Below are positions 51,159 through 58,983 of a stretch of DNA of 64,000 nt, piece after piece (the first letter of the stretch is position 1; every line of letters begins with the position of its first letter). The notes beneath the pieces are model-generated. The model was not told where the DNA came from and searched no databases. It worked only from the letters and a program-made list of their open reading frames with translations. A program made the translations under genes and the position numbers. Source of the stretch: Bradyrhizobium sp. C9 (GTDB taxonomy: Bacteria > Pseudomonadota > Alphaproteobacteria > Rhizobiales > Xanthobacteraceae); NCBI RefSeq assembly GCF_002532045.1, contig NZ_NWTG01000016.1, positions 62,001 to 126,000 on the forward strand, written 5' to 3'.

Positions 51159-51487
51159 GGGCCGACGGGCTCCGCGGTTCCTGTAGCCATCGATCGCGAG
51201 TCGCCAACCGCGCGTGTAATGCGCGTAAACGCTCCAGGCGTGCGATCGAGCACCCAACTCACGGCGCTTTCGTCATGGACGATGGCCGCGTCCACGACGG
51301 GGTGCCGACGTTCAGCTGGATCCGGAACGGATCGAGCGTAGCAGGCCTGATAAGTGCCGCGGCGCCTACCCCTGATCCAAGGACCCTGGCGATGCCACGA
51401 TCCAATTACCGGGTGTAGCCCTGCAATGTTGGGCGGTGCTGAGCGGCTGCCCATGGCATCAGCCAGCAGCTTGACGTGGTAGTTCAT
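51155..51487 (-). CDS. Phage hypothetical protein
   Basis: A 110-residue Arg/Pro-rich protein starting MNYHVKLLADAMGSRSAPPN, with WIRGRRRGTYQACYARSVPD. GGAGGG precedes the ATG at 51487. It overlaps the replication gene by 29 bp and the next gene by ATGA, which supports expression. Function unknown. Confidence 0.45.
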   Translation of the reverse strand: MNYHVKLLADAMGSRSAPPNIAGLHPVIGSWHRQGPWIRGRRRGTYQACYARSVPDPAERRHPVVDAAIVHDESAVSWVLDRTPGAFTRITRAVGDSRSMATGTAEPVGP

Positions 51488-52454
51488 CGCGCCCTCCGTT
51501 GTCTTCAATGCCGAATTGCTTGCCGTCCGATCGCCGTATCCAAGGCACCGGCTCGATCCCGTATTCGCGCAAAATGCTGCAGGGGACCTCGCAGCCCTCT
51601 CGCCCGGGCTCACCACCGGGCCCGAACCAGGAACGGGAGTAAGCCGGCATCCTCATGTAGCCGTTCATCCACTTGTGCCAATCGACGGCAGCACCCTCCG
51701 TCGCGAAATTCGGAGCTGACGCTGGGGCAGCGGTCGGCAGATCATCCTCCCATCGGCACTGATTGAGCCACGTCACCGCCTGCGGGATGAACCTCGTTCC
51801 CTCTTGCCCTCGACGGCGCAGATCGGCGCGGTAGCGCTTGGCGCCATCGATCATGACCTGCTCGTCGACGCCGGATTCCACGGCGCGCTGATAGGCCTTC
51901 AGGGCTTCTTTCCGTGGATTGGGACCATCTCGGCGCGGGTACTCCGCCCAGAATTCGTTGAAACGTCCAACGCTCGCCGGAGCGCGCTTCGCGCGCGTCT
52001 GTGTTTGTTTTATTTGTTTATTGTTTTCTCGTTTGTCCCGCTGCTGTCCCGCGAGCGTCCCATCATCTGTCCCTGATTGCGTCTCGCTTTCTGTCCCGGT
52101 TTCATCCATCGACCCCTGATATTTTTCATAATTACATACGGTTATGATGAGTGGGTGCGTCCCGCGACGTGTCTCATTTTCAGTCCCGATCATCGTCTCG
52201 GTTTTTAAGCGTTTCAAAAAACGATCTACGCGCGACTTACTCCACCCCCACGCCTGCGCCATGAAGCGGACGGATGCGCAAAGCTGACCACGCTGGAGCT
52301 CGACAAGCGAACCAGCGACGTTGCGCTTGCGCGACCGATACGCCGCCTCACCGATCAGCCACTGGAACGCCTCACGCTCTGTGTAGGGCTCTGGCGCGAA
52401 GAACGGATGCTGCCAAAAGCCGCGATCGACGACATAGAACCCGCGCTCGCTCAT
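51459..52454 (-). CDS. Phage replication initiator-like protein (lambda O/DnaT-type)
   Basis: A 331-residue protein beginning MSERGFYVVDRGFWQHPFFA. The first about 110 residues contain a winged-helix: SLVELQRGQLCASVRFMAQA and WGWSKSRVDRFLKRLKTE. A polar linker (RDKRENNKQIKQTQTRAKRA) and a C-terminal region (FNEFWAEYPRRDGPNPRKEA, RFIPQAVTWLNQCRWEDDL) follow, the latter typical of phage DnaC/O-like replication proteins. It would bind the origin and load the DnaB helicase encoded directly upstream. Its start overlaps the dnaB stop (ATGA). Confidence 0.75.
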   Translation of the reverse strand: MSERGFYVVDRGFWQHPFFAPEPYTEREAFQWLIGEAAYRSRKRNVAGSLVELQRGQLCASVRFMAQAWGWSKSRVDRFLKRLKTETMIGTENETRRGTHPLIITVCNYEKYQGSMDETGTESETQSGTDDGTLAGQQRDKRENNKQIKQTQTRAKRAPASVGRFNEFWAEYPRRDGPNPRKEALKAYQRAVESGVDEQVMIDGAKRYRADLRRRGQEGTRFIPQAVTWLNQCRWEDDLPTAAPASAPNFATEGAAVDWHKWMNGYMRMPAYSRSWFGPGGEPGREGCEVPCSILREYGIEPVPWIRRSDGKQFGIEDNGGRDELPRQAAG

Positions 52455-53839
52455 GAGCCGTACCTCGACAAGTTGTCGACCGCAGAGAGGGCTGGATTGC
52501 ACCACAGCTTGATCAGCTTCGTCGAACCCAGACGATTCTTACCGACGATCAGTTCCAGCTTGTCGCGCTGCTGCTCGCCCTGCTCCACCACGTTTGGGTC
52601 AAGGTCGCGCCAGCCGGGTGACCGCTCGATGTAGTAGAACGGCCGGTAGATCAGTCCGACAAAGTCGGCGTGCTCTTCGATGTTCCCGGAATCGCGAAGG
52701 TCCGCCATTGTCGGGCGCTTGTCGTCCCGGTTCTCCACCGAGCGGTTCAGCTGCGAGAGCATGACGACCGCGCAATCCAATCGCTTGGCCATGGTCTTGC
52801 CGGCAAGCGCCACCTCGCCCAGTTCGTGTACGCGCTGGCCGCGGTACCGATCCGACGACTTGATGAGGCCGAGGTAGTCGACGAAGACGGCACCCAGGCG
52901 CATGCCCGCCCGGGCGAAGACATCGCGGTCAATCCGGGATCGAGCTTCAATCTCCGCCATCGACAAGCCACCCGATGCGTCGATGCGGATTGCCAGTTTC
53001 GACATGCGTTCGGCCGCTTGGGCCACGCGATTTCGCGCGCCCTCGTCAAGGGAACCCGCGACGATATCGCGGTACGGGATCGGCATCTGGGTGTGAGCAA
53101 GCTCGTCGGCTACCAGCCGCGCCATTATTTCCTTGGTGTCGATCTCGAGCGAGAAAATCGACACGCCAGCCCCCTTCCGAGCAATGCGCCGTGCGGCGGA
53201 TGCTCCGAGCACCGTTTTACCCATGCCGGGACGCCCTGCGAGGATGTAGAGGCGTCCCGATCTCCAGCCGCCGGCAATCGTATGGTCCAGATCCGCCAGT
53301 CCAGAGGGGACAACGTAGGAGCCGTCCTCATCGAGCAAGAGCGGCACGAAATCGCGGAACGAGCCTCGAACAGACGGATCGGTCGTTGCTGATGCCCGGA
53401 GCTCGTCGAGCTGGTCCCAGGCGCTGGAAATCGCGAGGTTAGGCAGCACCCCGTCGGCCGACGAACGCTGGAGATCACCAGCGACGCCGATCACCGCGCG
53501 CATCTGTGCGAGATCGCGCACGACACCGACGAACGTCTGTAACTCGGGCTCGGTGACCGCGGCCTCGCTCGACAGCCGGGCAAGGTATTGCGCGATGGTC
53601 ATGCCCCGCCCGATCTGCATATCCGGGAAGGCATCCTTAAGCGTGATCACGTTTGCCACCTTGCCGGCGGCGATCATCTGGCTTGCTTGATGGAAGATTT
53701 GAGCGTGAAGGGGCTCAAAGAAGGCGTTCGGATCGATGGTACCGGCGATCAGGCCATAGCGCTTGTTGTTCAGCAGAATTGAGCCGAGCAGCGCCTGCTC
53801 GGCCTCGATATTATGAGGCGGTATCGGCGGAACGGTCAT
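52451..53839 (-). CDS. dnaB: Replicative DNA helicase (DnaB-like)
   Basis: A 462-residue hexameric helicase. The N-terminal domain begins PPHNIEAEQALLGSILLNNK. The RecA-like core has Walker A LAGRPGMGKTVLGASAARRI (about 197-216), Walker B VFVDYLGLIK and VVMLSQLNRSVENRDDKRPT with DLRDSGNIEEHADFV, the DnaB signature near 385-400. It unwinds DNA at the replication fork. It lies inside a chain of overlapping early genes, so it is the phage's own helicase rather than the chromosomal one. Confidence 0.93.
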   Translation of the reverse strand: MTVPPIPPHNIEAEQALLGSILLNNKRYGLIAGTIDPNAFFEPLHAQIFHQASQMIAAGKVANVITLKDAFPDMQIGRGMTIAQYLARLSSEAAVTEPELQTFVGVVRDLAQMRAVIGVAGDLQRSSADGVLPNLAISSAWDQLDELRASATTDPSVRGSFRDFVPLLLDEDGSYVVPSGLADLDHTIAGGWRSGRLYILAGRPGMGKTVLGASAARRIARKGAGVSIFSLEIDTKEIMARLVADELAHTQMPIPYRDIVAGSLDEGARNRVAQAAERMSKLAIRIDASGGLSMAEIEARSRIDRDVFARAGMRLGAVFVDYLGLIKSSDRYRGQRVHELGEVALAGKTMAKRLDCAVVMLSQLNRSVENRDDKRPTMADLRDSGNIEEHADFVGLIYRPFYYIERSPGWRDLDPNVVEQGEQQRDKLELIVGKNRLGSTKLIKLWCNPALSAVDNLSRYGS

Positions 53840-54039
53840 TGGCGGCTCGGAACCCCGCCATGGACTGCCGCTCGGGTCTCTCGGTCACCGACAAACTCGG
53901 CAAGGAAGCGTGACCACGAGCGGCCTGCGGCCAACCCATCCTCGATCGAGTTGGAAGCCATAGCCTTCTCGCGAGCCTCACAAAACTCGCGCCACAGCCG
54001 ATCCACGCGCGTTTCAAGCTGCTTGATCTCAGCGGCCAC
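53836..54039 (-). CDS. Small phage early protein
   Basis: A 67-residue helical protein from a GTG start (AAEIKQLETRVDRLWREFCE and GLAAGRSWSRFLAEFVGDRE). Its stop overlaps the dnaB start. No known domain. Confidence 0.5.
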   Translation of the reverse strand: MAAEIKQLETRVDRLWREFCEAREKAMASNSIEDGLAAGRSWSRFLAEFVGDRETRAAVHGGVPSRQ

Positions 54040-54220
54040 TGCTTAGCCTCCGGAGTTCAGTTTCGACCGAAGGATCAATCCACAATGCGACACGTTCGGC
54101 CCAATGCGAGCCCGCCACGCCCAATCGCAGCAGTCCCTCAGCGAGGGATCGGCGAACTCGCCGCCTCCAGTAAGAGTTCGAGGCGAGCAATTCGGCTACG
54201 GAGTTCGGTAAGCGCATCAT
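54029..54220 (-). CDS. Small phage early protein
   Basis: A protein of about 63 residues (SVAELLASNSYWRRRVRRSL then GVAGSHWAERVALWIDPSVE). It bridges the gap between two better-supported early genes and overlaps both. Codon usage is phage-like. The start could be 54217 or 54220. It could be spurious given the overlap. Confidence 0.4.
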   Translation of the reverse strand: MMRLPNSVAELLASNSYWRRRVRRSLAEGLLRLGVAGSHWAERVALWIDPSVETELRRLSSGR

Positions 54221-54488
54221 CTGTCCCGGCATTCTGCGCAGGCGGGGCCAACGCACGGAGTTGTTCGACTTCCTCGGCGCGGATACGCACGCGCCGGTCT
54301 CGGTACCAGACGTCCCGGATACGGCCCGGCGACCACCCCGTCAGCTTGCGCTGCAGGCGCCGGAATATGCCCTTGATGGACTCTCCGGCTTCGCCATCGC
54401 CAGCGATCTGTCGCAGGAGGCTCGAAGCCTCATCCAAAGTCGTTGATCGGCTCATTTCCGATGCCTTGTCGGATTTTTCCGATGCCAT
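54138..54488 (-). CDS. Phage early hypothetical protein, coiled-coil
   Basis: A 116-residue protein: DEASSLLRQIAGDGEAGESI, GIFRRLQRKLTGWSPGRIRD, VWYRDRRVRIRAEEVEQLRA and a C-terminal leucine-rich helix (LRSRIARLELLLEAA). AAGGAG is a good ribosome-binding site upstream, but it lies in the 3' arm of an inverted repeat (54489-54519). A DNA-binding accessory role is possible from the basic middle; not established. Confidence 0.55.
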   Translation of the reverse strand: MASEKSDKASEMSRSTTLDEASSLLRQIAGDGEAGESIKGIFRRLQRKLTGWSPGRIRDVWYRDRRVRIRAEEVEQLRALAPPAQNAGTDDALTELRSRIARLELLLEAASSPIPR

Positions 54489-54593
54489 CCGTGCTTCTCC
54501 TTGTCTGGAGAGAGCACGGATGGCGGTTACGCCTGACGCTACTCACACTCAGCCGGCCGTCGCCGCGGCCTAGGAAACTTTGGCGACGTCCGA

Positions 54594-54989
54594 TCACAAT
54601 TGTTCAGCGCCGACCGGCGCCTGTTGAAGAGGATCCAGTGATGAAGGTTCGGCACCGACATCGCCGGCAACCGGCGCCGCCGTCGCGGCAGTTGCACCTA
54701 GCTCTAGCGATCGCGCGGTATCGGGCGTGGGATGCTGATCTGATCGATAGGCACGGTCCGCTGTACTATCGGCGGATGGGGTTCTCGGTGCATTAGGCGG
54801 CGGGTACAGGTCTGGCCGCTGAATATGCCGCGGGATTCCTGTCAATCGCTCGACCTCTAAGACCCGGCGAAGTGGCACCCGCTTCCACTGAGATATAGCT
54901 TGCGGCGTAATCGCAAGTCCGGCGGCCAGAGCGTCACCGGTTCCGACGGCTCTGATTGCAAGTAGGAGCGCTTGGTCTTTCTCAGCCAT
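54594..54989 (-). CDS. Cro/YdaS-type regulator
   Basis: A 131-residue protein. The first about 60 residues are a Cro/YdaS helix-turn-helix: LLLAIRAVGTGDALAAGLAI, TPQAISQWKRVPLRRVLEVE, ERLTGIPRHIQRPDLYPP. A long Ala/Pro/Thr-rich tail follows, unusual for Cro. It is divergent from the repressor gene across the triple operator and heads the leftward early operon. It would repress the repressor promoter to favour lytic growth. Confidence 0.75.
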   Translation of the reverse strand: MAEKDQALLLAIRAVGTGDALAAGLAITPQAISQWKRVPLRRVLEVERLTGIPRHIQRPDLYPPPNAPRTPSADSTADRAYRSDQHPTPDTARSLELGATAATAAPVAGDVGAEPSSLDPLQQAPVGAEQL

Positions 54990-54998
54990 GCCGCCGTA

Positions 54999-55060
54999 TA
55001 AAGCATAGCTTGAGTTTAAAGTAAAGCGTTGCTTTGTTTACAGAGTAAAGCCATGCTTTA
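54999..55060. promoter_or_regulatory. Triple operator (O1-O3) between cro-like and repressor genes
   Basis: Three 15-bp palindromic sites matching TAAAGCNNTGCTTTA: TAAAGCATAGCTTGA (54999-55013), TAAAGCGTTGCTTTG (55022-55036) and TAAAGCCATGCTTTA (55046-55060). They start 23 and 24 bp apart, so all face the same side of the helix. They lie in the 81-bp divergent gap and must overlap both promoters, as in the lambda right operator. The middle site and the site next to the repressor are the better matches. Confidence 0.85.
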
Positions 55061-55070
55061 TCATGCTGAT

Positions 55071-55712
55071 ATGGATACAAAATCGATCGGAAAACGCATT
55101 GCCGAAGCTCGCGCATTTGGCATCGGAAGGCGAGTAACCCAGGCCGAATTGGCGAACGTGCTGGGGGTTACTCCACAAGCAGTATCGGGCTGGGAGCGAG
55201 GCGAAGCAACTCCCGAGTCCGACAAGCTCATAACGATCGCTAACTTCTTGGGAATCTCGACCGGATGGCTTCTAGGAGGCGAAGCCATGGATGCGGCACC
55301 AACGCCGAACGACCGTCACACGGTGTTTGTTCGGTTGATGGACGCATTACCCGCCAGCAAATTGTCCGCGCCGATGACGCCGACCGCGTCAGAGCAGTAC
55401 CCTTTGATCATTATGAGCAATCTCGGTCGCGGTGAATATATCGCCCTCACTGTCCAAGGCGACCCAATGGATAGGATCTCCCCACAAGGGTCGATTATCG
55501 CCGTGAACAAGGCCGACCGAGTCTTGGTGCCTGGAAAGCCGTATGTGTTCTGCCACCGCGGAAAAGTGGCGTATCGAATATGGCGTTCCGATCCAGCGCG
55601 GCTGCAGCCTTATTCGACAAATCCCATCCACGAACCGATCTACCTCAAAGACCAGACCGAAGCTGAGCAGATCCTCGTGGGGCGCGTTAGGCGCACGACG
55701 CTGGACCTGTAA
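55071..55712 (+). CDS. CI-like phage repressor with degenerate S24 domain
   Basis: A 213-residue repressor. The N-terminal helix-turn-helix (VTQAELANVLGVTPQAVSGW) at about 22-41 binds the operators; ITIANFLGISTGWLLGGE completes the XRE domain. The C-terminal S24/LexA-like domain has IALTVQGDPMDRISPQG (about 124-140), but the nucleophilic Ser of the usual GDSM is Pro (residue 132). The conserved Lys region reads KVAYRIWR, where the usual VKR position seems to be Tyr-Arg. It may still dimerise but should not self-cleave. ATG at 55071 follows the third operator; an upstream start would lie inside the operators. Confidence 0.88.
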   Translation: MDTKSIGKRIAEARAFGIGRRVTQAELANVLGVTPQAVSGWERGEATPESDKLITIANFLGISTGWLLGGEAMDAAPTPNDRHTVFVRLMDALPASKLSAPMTPTASEQYPLIIMSNLGRGEYIALTVQGDPMDRISPQGSIIAVNKADRVLVPGKPYVFCHRGKVAYRIWRSDPARLQPYSTNPIHEPIYLKDQTEAEQILVGRVRRTTLDL

Positions 55713-55752
55713 CCGGGTCAAGCCGGCGCCGCTATGCCCTGCGGTCGCAATG

Positions 55753-55790
55753 TAAAGCATTGCTTGACTATCAACTAAAGCTATGCTTTA
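55753..55790. promoter_or_regulatory. Double operator (O4-O5) downstream of the repressor gene
   Basis: TAAAGCATTGCTTGA (55753-55767) and TAAAGCTATGCTTTA (55776-55790) repeat the operator consensus with 23-bp start spacing. They precede the rightward run of small early genes beginning at 55821, so they probably control that transcript, as the lambda left operator does for its early leftward genes. Confidence 0.82.
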
Positions 55791-55820
55791 TACACTCCAT
55801 CGACAGACTGGAGCTCGCCG

Positions 55821-55964
55821 ATGGTCCGGAACCGCAGCCAGATTTCCCAAGAGCCTACGGGCTCCGTGACAGCCTGCAATCGCGGCCACACGCAGATCAG
55901 CTCAGATATCGATCTGGACCAGTCCGGTAGCATCTGTGCTGCCTTCCGACGGAGGCCTCAGTGA
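55821..55964 (+). CDS. Small first gene of the rightward early operon
   Basis: A 47-residue frame reading MVRNRSQISQEPTGSVTACN then GHTQISSDIDLDQSGSICAA. Starts 30 bp after operator O5 and overlaps the next gene's GTG. Small but well placed. Function unknown; early small proteins of phages often modulate host functions. Confidence 0.45.
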   Translation: MVRNRSQISQEPTGSVTACNRGHTQISSDIDLDQSGSICAAFRRRPQ

Positions 55965-56185
55965 CCGTCCGCTCTCAAGCCATCCGGCTGATCGGCGTCG
56001 ACGACCGCTTCACCGAGACCGGCCACGTCGTGGTCGAGGTCGGCGGCGCCTACCCTGAAGTGGTGATGTTCAACGGCGATCCGTTCATCGCTACCGGCGA
56101 TCAGCCAGCGATGCCGGATCCGACCATTCCGCTCCAGTACCGCAAGGTGCGCCCGTATCGGTTCGTGCGGAGGGCGCTGCCATGA
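55961..56185 (+). CDS. Small phage early protein
   Basis: A 74-residue protein from a GTG start (AIRLIGVDDRFTETGHVVVE, TGDQPAMPDPTIPLQYRKVR). Beta-rich. It overlaps both neighbours. No known domain. Confidence 0.5.
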   Translation: MTVRSQAIRLIGVDDRFTETGHVVVEVGGAYPEVVMFNGDPFIATGDQPAMPDPTIPLQYRKVRPYRFVRRALP

Positions 56186-56991
56186 TGCCCGGCGACCACC
56201 TGCAGCTTTCGCAACCTCCTGCGGTTTCGCTAACGACCTGCAAGCGCGGCCATGCCCTGGTCGGCGACAACCTGCGGCACCACCCGCGCCGGGGATATCG
56301 GATCTGCGTCGCCTGCCTGAGAGAGGCCAAGGTCCGCTACCAGAGGCGCTATCCTGAGCGGATCAAAAGCCAGCGGGAGGCATGGCGAGCAGCAAATCCC
56401 GAGAAGGCTGCAACGATGAAGCTCGAATCCCAAAAGCGATATCGGGACCGGGCATCAAAGGATGGCACACTCTATTTTGGGTACACCAAGAACGTGCTCC
56501 AGGCTGTCGGCCGCGAGCGGCTGGAGGCGGCATTTGAGACCGTCCGACGCACCGGTCAGATGGCAGACATCTATCCCGTGATTGGCAGTGTCGGGCGCTG
56601 GCGCGCGATACGCCTGTTTTACCCGAAGATCGCAAATCGAATGGACGCCGCCTGGAAGCAGGGCCGCGTCAATAGCAAAGTCGAGATCATCAAGCCGGCG
56701 AAGCCCGCAATCATTCGTCTGGCTGCGGTCGATCTCCTCGATCGCATCAACGCTGTCGTCCCGCGCGGGCTGCCACGGGATCAGCGCCAAGACATCGTCA
56801 GTGACATGGTCGAGGCGGTGTTCGCCGGTCATATCCGGCCCGATGCTATCGCCCAACACGTCGCCCAGTTCGTGCGCGCCAGCTTCCGGTCCGACCATAA
56901 CAAGTTCGGACCGCTTTCGCTCGACCTTCCCGCATTTCGAGAAGGCGACACTCCACTCATCGAGACCATCGACAAGGGGCTATGGCAATGA
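56182..56991 (+). CDS. Phage protein with CxxGH/CxxC zinc-binding-like N-terminus
   Basis: A 269-residue protein. Residues about 20-45 have TCKRGHALVGDNLRHH and ICVACLREAKVRYQRRY, giving the CxxGH...CxxC pattern seen in small phage HNH-like or DNA-binding modules. A basic Arg/Lys/Glu helix follows. The C-terminal half (IIRLAAVDLLDRINAVVPRG, DQRQDIVSDMVEAVFAGHIR) is helical and acidic, possibly a separate domain. Overlaps both neighbours in the rightward early operon. Function unknown; nuclease or regulator possible. Confidence 0.55.
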   Translation: MMPGDHLQLSQPPAVSLTTCKRGHALVGDNLRHHPRRGYRICVACLREAKVRYQRRYPERIKSQREAWRAANPEKAATMKLESQKRYRDRASKDGTLYFGYTKNVLQAVGRERLEAAFETVRRTGQMADIYPVIGSVGRWRAIRLFYPKIANRMDAAWKQGRVNSKVEIIKPAKPAIIRLAAVDLLDRINAVVPRGLPRDQRQDIVSDMVEAVFAGHIRPDAIAQHVAQFVRASFRSDHNKFGPLSLDLPAFREGDTPLIETIDKGLWQ

Positions 56992-57536
56992 CTGCACTTG
57001 CGCACCAAACACCGAACTTGAGCACCCCGATCCGGCGTCGAACCAAGATTGCAGGGCGGAAGGCACGTAAAGCTAAGATGCCCGATCCGATCAAGTTGAG
57101 GAATGAACTGCCGTTCTTTCTCAATGGCACGCAAAATCGCGAACCGTGCTATTGGAATGTCATTCCATCCGGGAACTATAGCCAAGACCTGAAAACAGGC
57201 GGCGAGTACGCCCGCGCCTTCCTTCCCATGCTTATGTACAACGGCGGGGCCTCCGACCTTGGTGTCATCGTTGACGACATGGCTAAAGCCGCGCGCAAAC
57301 TGCGCCCAGACAGCAAGGGGCGCGCGATCGATGCCGTCGCGCTCGGCTTTCTCCTGGAGATCGGCGGCATCATTCAGGGGCTGATCGGCGCAACTGCTAT
57401 CAGTACAGCAGCGATCAAGAGCCGCGATCGGAAACGTTGTGACGACATCGTTAAACTCGTCGAGAGCGGCGAGGTTTTCAAGGGCCTGCATCGCTCGACG
57501 CTATTTCACAATCCGAACGCTAGCATTTTTGATTGA
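56982..57536 (+). CDS. Phage hypothetical protein
   Basis: A 184-residue protein. Readable segments: PFFLNGTQNREPCYWNVIPS, GEYARAFLPMLMYNGGASDL, and a hydrophobic patch AVALGFLLEIGGIIQGLIGA near 120-139. A start at 56988 is possible. No known family. The overlap with the previous gene supports co-expression. Confidence 0.55.
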   Translation: MAMTALAHQTPNLSTPIRRRTKIAGRKARKAKMPDPIKLRNELPFFLNGTQNREPCYWNVIPSGNYSQDLKTGGEYARAFLPMLMYNGGASDLGVIVDDMAKAARKLRPDSKGRAIDAVALGFLLEIGGIIQGLIGATAISTAAIKSRDRKRCDDIVKLVESGEVFKGLHRSTLFHNPNASIFD

Positions 57537-57546
57537 AGAGTATCCA

Positions 57547-58335
57547 ATGATCGCCACACAATCAGTCCCAGCTCCGCCGATCTTTGTTCCAGCCGTTCCA
57601 GCAAGGAACCACTTCGCTGCTCGGAACCGAGAGGAGCAGTCGAAACGCCGATTTCCGGAGCCCTCGGCGCCCCTAAGGAATCAGAAGTCGTTCTCGGATT
57701 TGTTCTGCGCTGAATACCTTCGTCGAGCGGCAACATTGGTTCGATCAATCCGGAAAAATCGGCGACACAAAAACTCAGCTTCGGCTGTGTTCGATGACGT
57801 GGAACGCGCATATCGCGATATTGTCGCGGCGAGGAAACGGTTGGCCAAGCTGTGCAAGCAGCTTCCGGCGAACAGAACGAAGTCATTCCCCCTCGTTGTG
57901 CTTCCTCGAGAAGGTAGAGAAACAAGCTTCGCCAGCGAGGTGATCAGGTACTTTGACGATTGGATCAAAGAGGCTCGCGCTCAAGGGCAAGCTTGGATCG
58001 AAATCAATTGCATCAAAGAAAAAAAGATCGAACGTCTCAAAACGCTGAAGGCCCGTACTGACGCTTTGCTGGAGGATCAGAAACTATCTGGCCTCTACGC
58101 TCTCCGTGTCGAAACTGCGGCGCGCGAGTCCGCACTTCACAGCCTGACGTTCGAGGCCTGCTTTTCAATCAAGCTTACGTCTCGGCTGGATTGCCAGAAA
58201 GCTGCCCACCTCATTCGCACTTTAGCCAAGTGGGAAGTTGCTCGTCCCGAATACCGGATCGAGTTCAATCCCTATCAGATAGCAGCTCTGAGCAAGCGCC
58301 TTATGACAGCGCTCGCCAACCCTTCATTTCGGTAA
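57547..58335 (+). CDS. Phage hypothetical protein
   Basis: A 262-residue basic, largely helical protein. MIATQSVPAPPIFVPAVPAR opens it; AAARKRLAKLCKQL-type helices and SLTFEACFSIKLTSRLDCQK occur later. The ATG at 57547 is used because it follows the previous stop by 10 bp and a longer frame overlaps the previous gene. No domain recognised. Confidence 0.5.
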   Translation: MIATQSVPAPPIFVPAVPARNHFAARNREEQSKRRFPEPSAPLRNQKSFSDLFCAEYLRRAATLVRSIRKNRRHKNSASAVFDDVERAYRDIVAARKRLAKLCKQLPANRTKSFPLVVLPREGRETSFASEVIRYFDDWIKEARAQGQAWIEINCIKEKKIERLKTLKARTDALLEDQKLSGLYALRVETAARESALHSLTFEACFSIKLTSRLDCQKAAHLIRTLAKWEVARPEYRIEFNPYQIAALSKRLMTALANPSFR

Positions 58336-58343
58336 AGCTCCCG

Positions 58344-58979
58344 ATGTCGGCACGCCCCACTACTGACATCGGCACGACGGACGCGACGGCCCCTGCCCCA
58401 GGCTCGTCGCGTCCGTCCTCCCAAATGAAGATGGGAAATCGCACTGCGGAAGTCGATCAGCCGATGCTGCAGATGCTTCTGTCGGACATCTACAACCAGT
58501 TCGAGGGTTCGCAGGAAATGGAAGAGTACCGGGACCGTCACAACATCAATTCAGCCGCCGTGCTGACCGTAATTGACGATGAGACCGCGGCCGCTTTGGT
58601 TGAGCATCTAAAGCCACGGATCGAAGGAAAGACTGTCGTCGAGATCGGCGGCGGTATCGGCCTGCTTTCCCTCCACATTGCGAGGGTGGCGAAGCGTGTC
58701 TACTGCTTCGAGGCAAACCCGCTCTGGTCTTGGACCTTCGCCAAAGTCCTTCTAAGCCAGAAGCCGAAGAACATCTCATACATATTCGGTGCCGCTGACG
58801 AGTTCGTCGGGACCATCCAAGCCGACGTCACGGTGATCGCCACCCACTCCGATATTGCCGGGATGAGACTCGTTGGACAGCAATTCGCGCCGGCCGTCAT
58901 CGACATCTACGGCGAGATCATAGACACGAACCCGGAAGCCTTCGACCCGTTCGCGCGCCGGGCAAGGTATTACGCCTGA
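58344..58979 (+). CDS. SAM-dependent methyltransferase-like protein
   Basis: A 211-residue protein. EGKTVVEIGGGIGLLSLHIA (about 93-112) is a class I methyltransferase SAM-binding motif, followed by RVYCFEANPLWSWTFAKVLL with the acidic residue expected to bind the ribose. The C-terminal part (TVIATHSDIAGMRLVGQQF) is compatible with the rest of the Rossmann fold. The N-terminal 30 residues are low-complexity. The substrate is unknown; a phage DNA or host-target modifier near integrase genes is one possibility. It lacks the DPPY motif of DNA N6-adenine methylases. Confidence 0.65.
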   Translation: MSARPTTDIGTTDATAPAPGSSRPSSQMKMGNRTAEVDQPMLQMLLSDIYNQFEGSQEMEEYRDRHNINSAAVLTVIDDETAAALVEHLKPRIEGKTVVEIGGGIGLLSLHIARVAKRVYCFEANPLWSWTFAKVLLSQKPKNISYIFGAADEFVGTIQADVTVIATHSDIAGMRLVGQQFAPAVIDIYGEIIDTNPEAFDPFARRARYYA

Positions 58980-58983
58980 AGTC

